Assembly (NCBI GenBank): GCA_021740905.1
Contig: JAIOYV010000063.1
Location: 1-39,294, forward strand
Reading direction: 5' to 3'
DNA: 39,294 nt
Source of the DNA: Bacteroidales bacterium
GTDB taxonomy: Bacteria; Bacteroidota; Bacteroidia; Bacteroidales; M50B96
Below, one piece after another: positions 24,290-36,900 of this stretch. The notes below the pieces were generated by a model that was not told where the DNA came from, searched no databases, and saw nothing but the letters and a program-made list of their open reading frames with translations. A program made the translations under genes and the position numbers. The first letter of the stretch is position 1, and every line of letters begins with the position of its first letter.

Positions 24290-24839
24290 GGAAATATTCG
24301 AGCTGGGAATTAATTCTACTTTGTTAATAAAAAATCTCTGATTCCCGGATTATAAAAAACCTTCCGCGAAGAATCACTAAACGCTATTATAAATGGGGTG
24401 CAATACCGCAAACAGATTCCTACCAATGACATCTCTTCGCAAAAGCCTGTATGTTAGGAGGTATGAAAATCTGATTTCAGATTGAAGATCAACGATTTTT
24501 TATTTTGTGGTTCGAGACACAAATCTTATATCAAAAATCATTAATCATAAATCCTTCCTTTTGTCATTTCTTTTTGTGGAAAATAAATTTTCTTGCCGTT
24601 CGGAATGATAGGGCTAGTTGTTTGGCAGCGGCGGAAGAGGGCGAGCTTCTCTCTCCCTCTTCCGCCTTTCCCCACCTGTGATCTTGTCATTTCGACCGCA
24701 GGGAGAAATCGATAGGCCTAATGTTGCCCTTTTCATATACTACCGGTCAAAAAAACAGAACAATTCCTATAATCTTTTCAATGATTTCTATTCACCCAAG
24801 CTTCCATTTATATTCAAGATCCAGTACCAAATCTGCCAT

Positions 24840-24876
24840 AAACAAAGATAGGCTGCCCTATTGGACAGCCTACCTT
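24840..24876 (-). terminator. terminator of the giant gene
   Basis: Stem TAGGCTG / CAGCCTA (24849-24855, 24866-24872) with a 10-nt loop that may pair partly. On the minus strand it is followed by TCTTTGTTT. It lies 34 nt past the stop codon. The T-run is imperfect. Confidence 0.55.
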
Positions 24877-24906
24877 TATACTAAACTAACTAAATAAACG
24901 CTCATC

Positions 24907-27900
24907 CTATTGGATGTTCATTACTTTTGTTTCTGTGAATTTTTCGCTTACGAAATTGTAATAATAAGTACCCGACGACAAACTTGATGTTTTGAAAACA
25001 ACAGTGTGCCTTCCAGCTTCGTAGCGAGCCGATACCAATTCTTCGATCTTCTCGCCCAAGGCATTGTAAACAACCAGTTTTACCTGGCTGGTCTCTGGCA
25101 AGTAGAAGGAAATCTCAGTAACATCCTTGAATGGGTTTGGAACGTTCTGGAATAATGTGAAACCATCGAAGTTCCCATCCTTTACAAGGAGTTTTTCAAT
25201 TACAGCAATAGCATCTTTACCATATTGGTTGCTACCCTGTAGCCAGCTTTGTACAACCAACTCCTGTTCTGTGTCGTTGGTATTGTCCCATAATTTTAGG
25301 GTGAACACATCGCCATTGGCAATGCCTTCGGTCTTGTCTTCGGTATAGCTGTCGTCGCCCCAGAGGGTGATAGCATTGAAACCATTTTGATATACTGTAC
25401 TACCGATCAATTCGCCAGTGGCATTGAAAACACCGATCTCATCGCCTTCTTTTGGGGCTTTGCTCCAGGCATCTTCCAAAATACCCAGGCTCATGTTATG
25501 GCCGGTATTGTTCACCTTGTTGTATTTCTCAGGTTGCACGTCAATTACATCGCTTTTCGAAGGTGCAGCAGTATTCATCGCGAATGTCAATACATCGGTA
25601 GCGGTCATCTTAATTTGATAACCCTGACCTGGTACCATATTGCCAATCGTGTTCAAATTATAGAGTGGCCAATAAATCTGGCCTCCACCACTCTTCACAA
25701 TAACCACATTCGAAACAATGGGTGAAATTACAGTAGCTGCGTTCATCGGCGAAGTTCGCAGGTAACCCATAATACTCCAACCACCTGGTATGGTAACCGG
25801 GCTCATTACAGGATCGATAAGCAGACCTTCTACCTCAAGGGTCTGAGCTGAAACCATCTTCACCTGATATCCCTGTCCCATTACTAAGTTTCCAATTGTA
25901 TTCAAGTTATAAATTGGCCAATAGATCGCACCAGAACCACTCTTCACGATCGTAACATTGGTTGCAATATTGCTGAACAAAGCCGCCATGTTCGGAGTAA
26001 GAGGATCGATATAAGTGGACCAAATACTCCAACCTGTTGGCAAGGCAATGGGCTGAATAATGATTGACTGTGCATTTAAACAGTTGATACCACTAAATCC
26101 ACCGGTAACATAAGTTCCCAAGTTTGGATAATTATTAAGGTAACAAGCAGGCCCACCATATTCAACTCCAAGATTGGCTTCGTATAGTCTCCAGACAAAG
26201 TTTTCACCTGGCTGGTATCCATTGTCCATTGGAGGTGTAGCACCATAAGCAGTTACCGAGGTAGCCATTCCTGACCAATATGCCCAGCCACTGCAAACCA
26301 TAATACCATTCTGGTTCGAGAATACACCGATCAAACTACCATAAGCAGCAGGTACGGCATCGAGTGTAATATCCGAGTTCTGAGATACGATGATAAGGTG
26401 TGAATTAGCAGTTGGGGTAACTACCCATCCTGGAGGCAATGGTGAGTTGATGGTAACCGATTCCTCGGTGGAACAACCATTCGCATCAAATACGGTAACC
26501 GTATAAATGCCCGCATAAGCAGCAGCGATATTCTGCGTAGTAGCCTGGTTCGACCACATAAATTGATAGGGTGAAACCCCACCTGAAACGGTTGTGGTAA
26601 TAGACCCATCGTTCCCGCCAAGTGTTGTCGCATCTGTTCCTGCCAGCGAAACAACTAAGGCAGGCGGTTCCGAAATAATCACTGTTTCTGCTTGTGGAAT
26701 ACCCGTAGCATCGGTAATATTAAGGATATATGTACCAGGAGCAAGACCGGTTAAACTTAATCCGGTGGCACCATTCGACCATAAATAGGATAATGGTAAA
26801 GTAGCACCTGGAATAATCGGAGTTACAGTAGCATCGATTGCGCCATTGGCTGCACCATTACAATCAATTTGAGTAACAGCAAAAGTAACCACTGATATAG
26901 CATCCAATGTTCCTGTTATTTCCAATACATAATCACCAAATGCGGTAGTCGCTCCATACACCTTGGCCCAGTAAACACCAGCCGACATGTTATTGAAATG
27001 GATTTGAGACTGGTTACCGCAAGAGTTGTCGTTATATCCTAAGAAGGAAGATGTCGAGAATTGAGTTTGCGGACATTCGTTGTGGACTTCCAGTTTGGTA
27101 TCGAAGGATGAACCACATAAGCTCACATATACATCACTGGCATCAACCGGCAATTCAAACCTCCACCACTGACGGTCGTAAGGGTGAATAGTTGTTTGAT
27201 ACACTGGTGGATCGTTGATCAACAGATAGGGGAAGGCTGTTGCACAGCTCTCGCCGTTTCCATCCCAGTTGGCAAAACTTGTACATACCTCGTCGTTGGC
27301 TGTATAGCCATCGTTTGTAACAAGTGTCTTCACGCATAGATCGTAGGTTCCAAATACCGAAGCATTGATGCTATCCGCAAATGTAAAGTTTATCATTTGC
27401 CCTGGCTGAACGGTAGTGGTACATGTTTCAAAAACGGGTAAGCTTCCAAGTACCACATACTCTACCAAGAAATTGCTTAACGGGAGCAAGCCATTGTTGT
27501 ATATATCAGCAGACACAGCCACGTTGTTCAGGTTGCTTCCCGAAACAGGACTGGTGATAGCAAGAACTGCACCATCGTAATCGGCATACTGAACAAAGGC
27601 AGTAACCGGTGTAAGTGAACTACCGCAACCAGGTGCACCAGCAGTATAGAATATAGTTCCGTTCCATACACGAGGTGTAAAGGTGAGGCTAAAATAAGAA
27701 CCGCCATATCCAGTCTCGATCTTGATATTGTCGTCCTGATATACCTGATTTGTTCCGTTTCCATTCGTATAGGCAACGGAACCGGTTACGAATGTCACAT
27801 AAAGTCCATACGTTTCACCGGCAGGGATTTCAAGCCCACCAACCGATAACAAGTCAGGTATATTTGTCCCGGAGTTAACCACGTTGGCACTTCCAAGGAG

Positions 27901-30900
27901 GTTCCATCCAGCATTGGAGCCAGTGAAACCTATATAGCTTCCTTCTCTCCACCAAACTTCCATAATTCCTGTTGAGGATACGTTCACATAGAAACTATCA
28001 AGTGTAATGTTAGTGTAGGCAGTAACATCAAACATATTACCGGTCTGTCCATTTCCGCCAGCAAAAGTAGTGCTTATATCTGCTGATTCCATGCTACCTG
28101 ATGAAGCCATCAAATAAACAGTAGTGGTATCAAATAATACAGGTGTTTGATAGAATGTATCATCCGACAGAGAGAGATTATTCTCATCGAACCATTCGTA
28201 AAATAGCGTAGTGTCAGGATTGTTTACAGTCATAACTCCAGAAGTACCTGCCCAAACCAAAATGTCGTCGGCTGATGCCGGTGGTGGGGCAACATCGGAT
28301 GTAATATAAAGCATTGTACTATCATTTGTAGCTATTGGATCAGCTACATAACCAAGCCATGCCATGATATAAAACTCTGTGAATGCTGTAACTGTAAGAT
28401 CAATCTGTGTATTAAACGTAAAGCTTGCAGTATCACCAGGCAACAATGTTCCAGTATAGGTTTCAGTAACCGGAGCTGTCATGCTCGAATCATAATATGA
28501 TATAGGCAGGTTACCAAATACAGTATCCCCAATATTCGTAAAGGTCACCACAACATCCTCCATACCCTGGTCACATCCACCCAGTGGGGCATCAATGCTT
28601 AGGATGGCAAGGTCGTACTGTGGATCGGCAAATAGGGAATGACAAACAGTGTTGTTCAATGCACTACTATCGTTTAGTAGGACAGTGGAAACGCAAAGAT
28701 CGAAAGAGCCGCCTGGTACAACTAGGTCGCCCAACGAAATGGTATCGGCAGTAAAGGTAGGCAACGAACCAACATAGGCAGTTGTTACGGGGTTCAATCC
28801 ATTTACAGTGTACACCACATTCATATTGGTGATGGTTTGAGTACCAAAATTGAATACTACTGCTTCGACAGGTTGAACTGAGTTTTCTAACATCGAACCT
28901 GCGGGCGAAAGTATATTGATTGCTCCGGCATCGGTCATAAAAGGAGGCTGAACATACACTTGATAATCTTCTGTTTCACCATACGTATAAGTTCCACATG
29001 GGATTACCCCTGTTGCTGACGTGGTTTGTTCCAGGACAACACGCATACTATGGTTCCCCAAGTTTGCATTTACCGGAACAGTAACCATTCCGCTTACGGT
29101 TTGCGAGGAAGTGATGGCCGAACTAAAGGCAATTTCTCCTGGCTCGGTGTAAGTACCATCATTATCCCAGTCGACATACACCTCGACCCAGCAGTTGTAG
29201 CTGGTTGAATAACCAGGTGCAAAGTCGGAGGTAATGCTGATTGGATGCGAGTTCCCAAGGGTCAGAGTAGCGGGGCTAACGGTGTTGTTGTAATTGGTGT
29301 ACAACGATCCAGTCGGGATGGAGGTGTTGCTCAGGTTACTTAGATTCACCTGTACAATTTCCTCGTAAGCCGATGAAGTAGCACCCGATAAACAATAAAC
29401 AGGAGCAAGATTCTCAACCGTAAGGCAAAGTGTATCGTTGCTTGCAAATCCATCACCTACCATTTGGGTATACACGCAGATATTATATGTTCCGTACAGC
29501 GACAAGTCGGCCACTGTAGCAAAATCAAATGTTGCTGATGTACCACTAAGGATAGGATTAATCACAAACTCAGAAGCAGAGGCGGCAGTTGTACCGGTAA
29601 TATCATAAGATATCTGGAACAGGTTTGCATCCGCGCTACCCCAGTTGTTAATCTCAACAGAAATAACTTCACTATTTGTCAGGTTGGATCCTGATGTAGG
29701 TGAATAAGCTGCAATAACCCCTATGTCATTTTGAGGGATATTAGCTACAAAGGCTGTCACCTCCACAGGAGCAGTTAAACAACCCGGAACTTCTACATTG
29801 AATACCATATTTGGACGGTTGGCATAGGTAGTAGCAGTTGTTGAAGAACATACTGTTGTATTATCAGCATGGTAATTTAAACATGAAGTAAAGGAAGTTG
29901 TAGAGTACTGTATCGAACCTCCTGATGTCCATGCGGAATTGTTAAAACAGGTTTCTATAACGATATTGCTTACCCCATCCCACACAAAAGGTGCAGTAAA
30001 CGGATGGAGGTTCCATCCCATGCTCGGTATATGGCTTGGGTCGAAAAATACTGAAGTCAATCCAGTTTGCCATGTTGTAAGTGTAGTTGCAGTTGTACTT
30101 CCAATTTTCAATTCGAAATTGGTCAATGAATAGCTGGAAACACCAAACACATTAAATGCAATCGAATTGATATTCCCACCAGTAAATCCTAAGGCCACGA
30201 GTTCCTCAGCCCTTATTAGCATTTGCTCTTTGTTCCCATAATAATAAGTACAATATGGGTTCGGATAAGACGACGTACCTGTTGTACTTGTACCGGTTCC
30301 TATCTGGATATCGCCAGTAGAAAGGGTCGATGCGATTGCCCATAGGGAAGTGGTATCGTACAATGGACCAATAGTAATATCGGTACCAGTACCTATATTA
30401 TTCGTAGCCAATGGATCATCGAACCAATAAATTGAATCGGACGAAAGAACACTTAGCGTTGCCATACTACCATATAATACAGTGGTATTAACTCCAGATG
30501 GACTAGCAGGTTGATACAAGGATTCGATGGTTGTTTCACTGGTATCATTAGTCAGGTATGTATCGCCGGTTAGCGATACCCATGCCGTCAAAGTAAATGT
30601 TGAGTCAAACAATACCGCCAGGTTTGCCTGTGCACCAAAAGTATAGGTATAGGTTGTCCCGGATGGGATTATTGTTGCAGTAGGGATACCTTCCGATACT
30701 GGAGGGTTAGTGCCTAGCTGATAAAAAACGGTCAGGCCACCCGAAATGTCGCTCGATCCCATGTTGGTAATATCGATTGTTACGTCTTCCATACCCAGAC
30801 CACAACCACCAATCGGTGAAGATATATTGGTACAGGCGGCATCGTAAGGAGGAGGATCTGTCAATACAGCACCAATCATGAAACGGCCAAAACTGGCATC

Positions 30901-33900
30901 CTCGGTTGGAGCAACTCCAGCTGCAGAAGCAATATAATAAGCACCTCTTCGGGCTGGGATTTCTTCTTGAACGCCCAACGGATAATAACCGGCCGATCCC
31001 CATGTTTGGACTATCCCAACATATACATCATCGTTTACTGTGTTGGTAGCCACTGTATCTAATACAGGGAAGAGATAAAGTGAATCTACCGTAGTAATAG
31101 TAATAGGAGCTGATTGAGACAGTAAGTTTCCAGCTGCATCGAGCACAATACCATAAAGGCTATTACCCGATGTTGTATTACCTACAATGTATGCACCTAC
31201 CGATTGTATGAGAGAAGCCCCGTTGATGTGATACTTACACAATAACATGCCCTGACCGGTGTTGTATCCCAAATTCAAAACACTTGCTGATGTATCGGCA
31301 TAAGCTATCTGGTTGGCATTTACATTTTGCCAGTAGCTGAATGAATTGTTGGTCGAGTCCATATCCGGGGGTACGGTCACGGTCACATCATCCAGGCCAA
31401 TCGTAGTAGCCGTAAATGGACTGAACTGAACGGTATCCACACCGGCAAAAGTAATGGAGTCGATGGTAGCAACTGTAGTAAATGAGTTTGCTCCCGATAC
31501 GGTTAAAGTGACCGGTACGTTGTACTGGGTATCGTTCCCCAGGTTCTTAACAATTGCTTTTACTACGTGGTTATCACCTGCACCCATTGGGTATTGACCC
31601 AATGTGTAGGCAATAGTAACAGCCAGCTCGTTAGGTGGCAATAAAAGATTAAACTCATCCGCACCTATGTCAGGGTGCAATGGATCACGAACGTCACCAT
31701 CATAGTCTGTAGTAACTTCAGGTAGAGGAGTTCCGGCACCGTTCAGGTACAACGAGAAGGTATGCAGGTCATTGTAAGCTATATATTCAGGATCATAGCT
31801 AATGTCGTTCCCTCCCGTAGCTGTATTCCATGAGCTTACATCACTATAGCTTGTAGAATAATAACAGAGCGTGGAACTGTTGGTAAACAGGTTATTGTTG
31901 CTGAAAGTCTGGGCAGCTAAACCTGATCCATAGCCATACAGACAATATCCACCTGTACCAAAGTTAGCAATACTGTTATTTTTAATATCCATGGTACCAT
32001 ACGAAGTCGCATTCGACAGGTAAATGTACCCTCCATAGTTTGTTGTTCCACCGGCAACCCGTACTGAGTTGTTATACACATTTTGGTACATGCTGTTATA
32101 GATGTACAAACCGTAGTTATAGCTGTTGTTTTCGGAGATTACCATGTTATTGGCAACTAAGCCAGGTGCACTGGCTGTTGCATCGCTATAATAGACCCTG
32201 AGACCATACATATACGTACCGGCCCCATCATAAATGTAATTGTTGGTAACCTGGATCGCATAATCTGAATAGTACACATAGATCGGATAATTATAGGAAT
32301 ACCCAGTCGGGCTTTGAAGAACGGTATTGCCATCCACTACTACGTCATACTGGTAGTATAAATACATACCATAATAATAATAGTTCGAGATATAGTTATT
32401 GATATATTTATTGCCATAAGCGCCACCGGAGCCATAGGCATAAATGGCATAAGAACCATTCAGTATCTGGTTGTCAATATAGGTATTATAGTTGTTCAAC
32501 CCTGTACTGTAATAATCATAGATTACCGCAAAATAGCTACTGGTTGAAGATGCAACAACACCTTCTAAGATACAATTACTTATCGTATTATAATCAGAAA
32601 CTCCGGCCATCTGTAAAACAACAGCATAAGAAGCTCCCAGGGGTTTCATTTTGATGTTTTGAACCGTACAATAGTCAACCCCACTCAGGCTCCAAACCCA
32701 GTTGTCACTGGTTGAGGTAGCGCTATATTGAACCACAACATCGGCTTGGTTTCCAGTAAGCGGCTGGAACGTAATGGTATTGGTTGCCGAAGCGCCAACT
32801 ATGTTAGGGATAGTTACCTGTTCGGTATAAACACCTGTTTCAATATTAAATACGATTGGGCCGCAAATACCGGCAGCAGATATGAACGCGACCGCATCGG
32901 CAAAAGTGGTGAAGTCGCCTGTTGCTCCAATGGTATAGGTTCCAAATACCGAAGTAGTAACGCCTGACACACTGTAGCTGTCGTTTGAAGCATTTGGATC
33001 AGGGTTCCCGTTGGGTAACGAAGACCATACTGTAAATGAGTAGGTTGTTCCGGCAACCATAGTGTATTGACCAATTACAACGTCGGCAGAACTACTGATA
33101 GGAATAGTGGTATTATAGGTAAATGGTGTTTGAAGTACCCCGTTTACCGACCAGTTTATAACCACAGAATTCATAGCTACCAAGCCGTAATTGCTTACTG
33201 TGGCAACCACATCAACCGTTCCGGGACACATTGAGTTGATCCCCGGTAAAGCGGTAATGGCCGCATCGTCGTTGGCCAGGATATATTCATCTGCTCCTAC
33301 ATCCGGAGTGAAAGGATCGCGTGTATCCCCATCGATATCGACTGTTACTTCAGCCAATGGCATACCGGCTCCATCCATAGCAAGTGAATTGGAATGTAAG
33401 TTCGAGCCAGAGAGATAACCGCCATCGGTATTCAAAACATCGCCAACAAACCCTGCACCTTGCCAGTCGGATAGGGTTGCATAAGTAGTTGTAAAATAAC
33501 ACAGGGTTGAACTATTCGTGTACAGGTTATTATTACTACTGGTCAAAGCGGCCAATCCTAATCCATATCCATACAGACAATAACCGGAAGTGTGGTGGTT
33601 TACAATACTGTTGTTTATGAAATTATAGGTTCCATAAGCGGTAGCATTTGAATGGTAAAGATAACAGGCATAGTTTGTCCCACCATTCTTAATGGATACC
33701 GAGTTGTTATAAATATCCTGGTTCGAACTATTGTACACATACAAACCATATTGCGTACTTGAATTGTTTTCTGTAGCGATCATGTTATTGCTGACAAGAC
33801 CGCGGGCGGTTGAGGTAGCATCACAATAATAAATCCGCAAGCCATAGAAATACGAACCGGCTCCATCATAAATATAGTTGCCGCTTACGTTAATTGCTCC

Positions 33901-36900
33901 ATCGCAATAGTAAGCATATACAGGATAGTTATAAGTATACCCAGCAGGACTTTGTAAAATGGTATTGTTCTTTATCTGAACTTCATTTTGATAGTAACAA
34001 TACAAACCATAGTAGTAATATCCCTCTATGTTATTATTTAGATATTTATTCCCAACCGCACCACCGGATCCATAAGCATATATTGCGTAGGAACCATTGA
34101 GGATTTGGTTGTCTGAGAAGGTATTATAATTGTTTAATCCTCCAGAATAATAGTCGTAAATAATTGCATAGTAATTACTGGTAGAACTACCTTGGACGCC
34201 TTCTAAAATACAACCGTGGAACGTATTGTATTCAGCAACACCATTAAGATCGACAACCCTTCCATAAATAGTGGATCCTGATGGATAAATATTCTTGAGT
34301 GTTATATTATTTACCGTATTGTAATCAGCACCATTCATTCTCCAAACCCAGTTGTCGCTAAGGCCGCTTGGTGCGTATTGAACGACTACATCGGTATTGT
34401 TTCCGGTAGATGATTGCCAGGTAACTGTATTCGTTGCATCAACACCTGACACTACATTTATAGTTACTTGCTCGTTGTAAGTGCCAGGAAGGATGTTGAA
34501 TATTACCGGTCCACAAACTCCAAAGTTTTCAATAAAAGTTTGTGCATCGGTAATTGTAGCAAAGTCGCCCGTTGCTCCTACCGTAAAGGTGCCGGCAGCA
34601 GCTGTTTGAAGACCAATGAGCGAAGTGGTATCGTTGGAGTTGCCTGGATCGACAACACCATTCGGCATTGAAGTATATCCGATTACATCGTAAACAGTAC
34701 CTGATAAAAAGGTGTAATCTCCGAGATAAACAGTCATGTTTCCACCTACTGCAATGGTATCATAAACCATCAAGGTAGTTTGGGCAACCCCATTTACGGT
34801 CCAGTTTACAGCCACTTCGGTAAGTTCGACCAAACCAAAATTCTGTACCAGGGCAGAAACAGGGGTCAACCCGGGGCAAATTGCATCAATCCCAACAAAA
34901 GAAAGTACTCCTGCATCGTTGGTGTATAATGTGTATTCATCAGCTCCAATAGTTGGGTGGATTGGATCGCGTGGATCCATATCGATATCAAAAGGTACAG
35001 AAGCAAGAGGTTTACCAGCACCATTCAGTAAAGCGGAATAGCTATGGAGGTCTCCAACACCAAGATAAGCCGGGTCAACCATCATCGAATGTGGTTCAAT
35101 CAAGTTGAGGTCGGCCATCGTGGTCACATTCCAGTTACCAAAAGCTATTGGGGTTGCTCCGGTACCATAGTAGTTGTTATAATCCTGGTACGTTACCATA
35201 CCGGGGTTCATGGCATAATCGTGTATTTGTATGGCATAACCACCGCCTGTATTCACAAACGAGTTGTTGGTAAGTCGAATGTTACCATATGCAGGAGATG
35301 AGCCTTGATACATATATAACCCGGCAGAAGTTGTATTCCCATTGGGAATATTTACTGAGTTGTTGAATATGTCAATGTTGCTTGCATAATACACATATAA
35401 GCCATAACAAGTTCCTGTACCAAGCGATGAAGTAATAAAGTTGTTGGCCACAAGACCGACACCTGGTGCTCCATCGGTATAATAAAGCCGCAGACCATAG
35501 TTGTACGAACCAGCCCAGGTATGTATCTTATTCCCTACAAATTGGAAAGGTCCACGTACATAATATGTGTACACAGGATAAGCATAAGTATAAAGTCCTG
35601 TTTCAATGGTGTTGTATTCTACAATTGGAGCATACTGATAATAGAGATATACACCATAATAATAGAAGTTCGTAATGTTGTTGTGCGATATCACGTTTCC
35701 GGGTTCGAAACTGGAGCTTGATCCACCATACATGTAAAAACCATAAGAACCGTTTTTCACATCGTTGTTCATAAATACGTTGGCACTGTCGCCTACGCCC
35801 GATTCATTGACCACAACGGCCATGTAGTTGGATGAAGTTGAAGATACTGGTGCCTGGAGAATACATCCATCGAAAGTATTATGATGTGCACCGCCATATA
35901 GCCTGACTACCCTACCATACGTCCCGTTTGTCGATTTCAGGGTCATGTCCTCGAAGGAATAATAATCGCCACCGTCTAAATTTACGACCCAGTTGTTTGT
36001 GGTAGATGAAGCATTATAGGTAAGGATCACATCCGTGTTAACACCAGAGGCCGATTTAAAGGTAACCGTGTTAATGGCACTCACGCCAGGTATTTCTCCA
36101 AGAGATATATTCTCGTTGTAAGTACCCGATTCTACTTCAAAAACGACAGGGCCACATATACCATATACTGAAAGTGCATTGACTGCCGCCGCAAAGTCAG
36201 CAAAATCACCGGTAGCCCCAATGCTATAGGTTCCATTTAACGAAAGGAAGAAAGGCGCAAGGGTAAGTGTATCATTATAATTTAAAGTATCGGCTATTCC
36301 ATTAGGTAGCGAAGTGTAAATTACAAAATCGTACATCGAATTCACAAAATTGATGTTCGATAATAGAACGGTATCCATTTCACCTGATTGCAATGAATCG
36401 GTAATCGTAATTTGAGTTTGGGCAACGCCGTCGAGCGACCAATCCAATTTATAATTGTTCACCGTGTTGCCACCGTAGTTTCTAACAATAGCATAAAAAT
36501 CGGTTGGTCCGGAGCAAATAGTAGAAGGGGTTACACCAAAAACACCCAGGTCATTATCCCCAAGAGGATTCATAATTACAGTATAATCAATCGCATTTCC
36601 ATAGGTGTAAGAAGTACAAGGATCGCCTACGGCAGATGCGTAGTTAGTCCTGATGCGTAGTCGTGTCGAAGTAGGGGTTGCTGACATAGGAATAGTCAGC
36701 GGAAACGTATAGTTTGTACTGGATGAAGAACAAACTCCATCTGCCACTACTTCACTCGCATCAAAGGTGTAATTATTATTGAAATCGATCCACACCTTGA
36801 AGTAAGTACTACTGTACCCTGCTGCTACAACCAAATTGTATGTATCACCAATGGTAAGATTGGTCGAAAGGCTTGTATGATCCTGATAAGAAGGAGTAGT

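Larger units (their letters stand above)
24266..24906. other. gene-free region with hairpin and interspersed repeat
   Basis: About 640 nt between the 5' end of apbE and the 3' end of the giant gene, with no credible coding sequence. It holds the apbE -7 element. A perfect 12-bp inverted repeat GGCGGAAGAGGG / CCCTCTTCCGCC (24630-24641 and 24655-24666, 13-nt loop, no T-run) is G/C-rich against AT-rich surroundings. The word GTCATTTCGACC...GGGAGAAATC (24686-24710) has ATTTC/GAAAT ends and is an interspersed repeat type familiar from Bacteroidota genomes. The terminator of the giant gene lies at 24840-24876. Confidence 0.6.

Noticed and set aside
24618-24851. 77-codon plus-strand frame in the gap before the giant gene
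   Set aside because: It runs through a hairpin and an interspersed repeat, has no ribosome-binding site or promoter, and no protein-like pattern.
31651-36234. Recent exact triplication or assembly artefact in the giant gene
   Set aside because: The three units differ throughout at base and residue level and have different lengths (434, 437 and 431 codons), so they are old, diverged copies.
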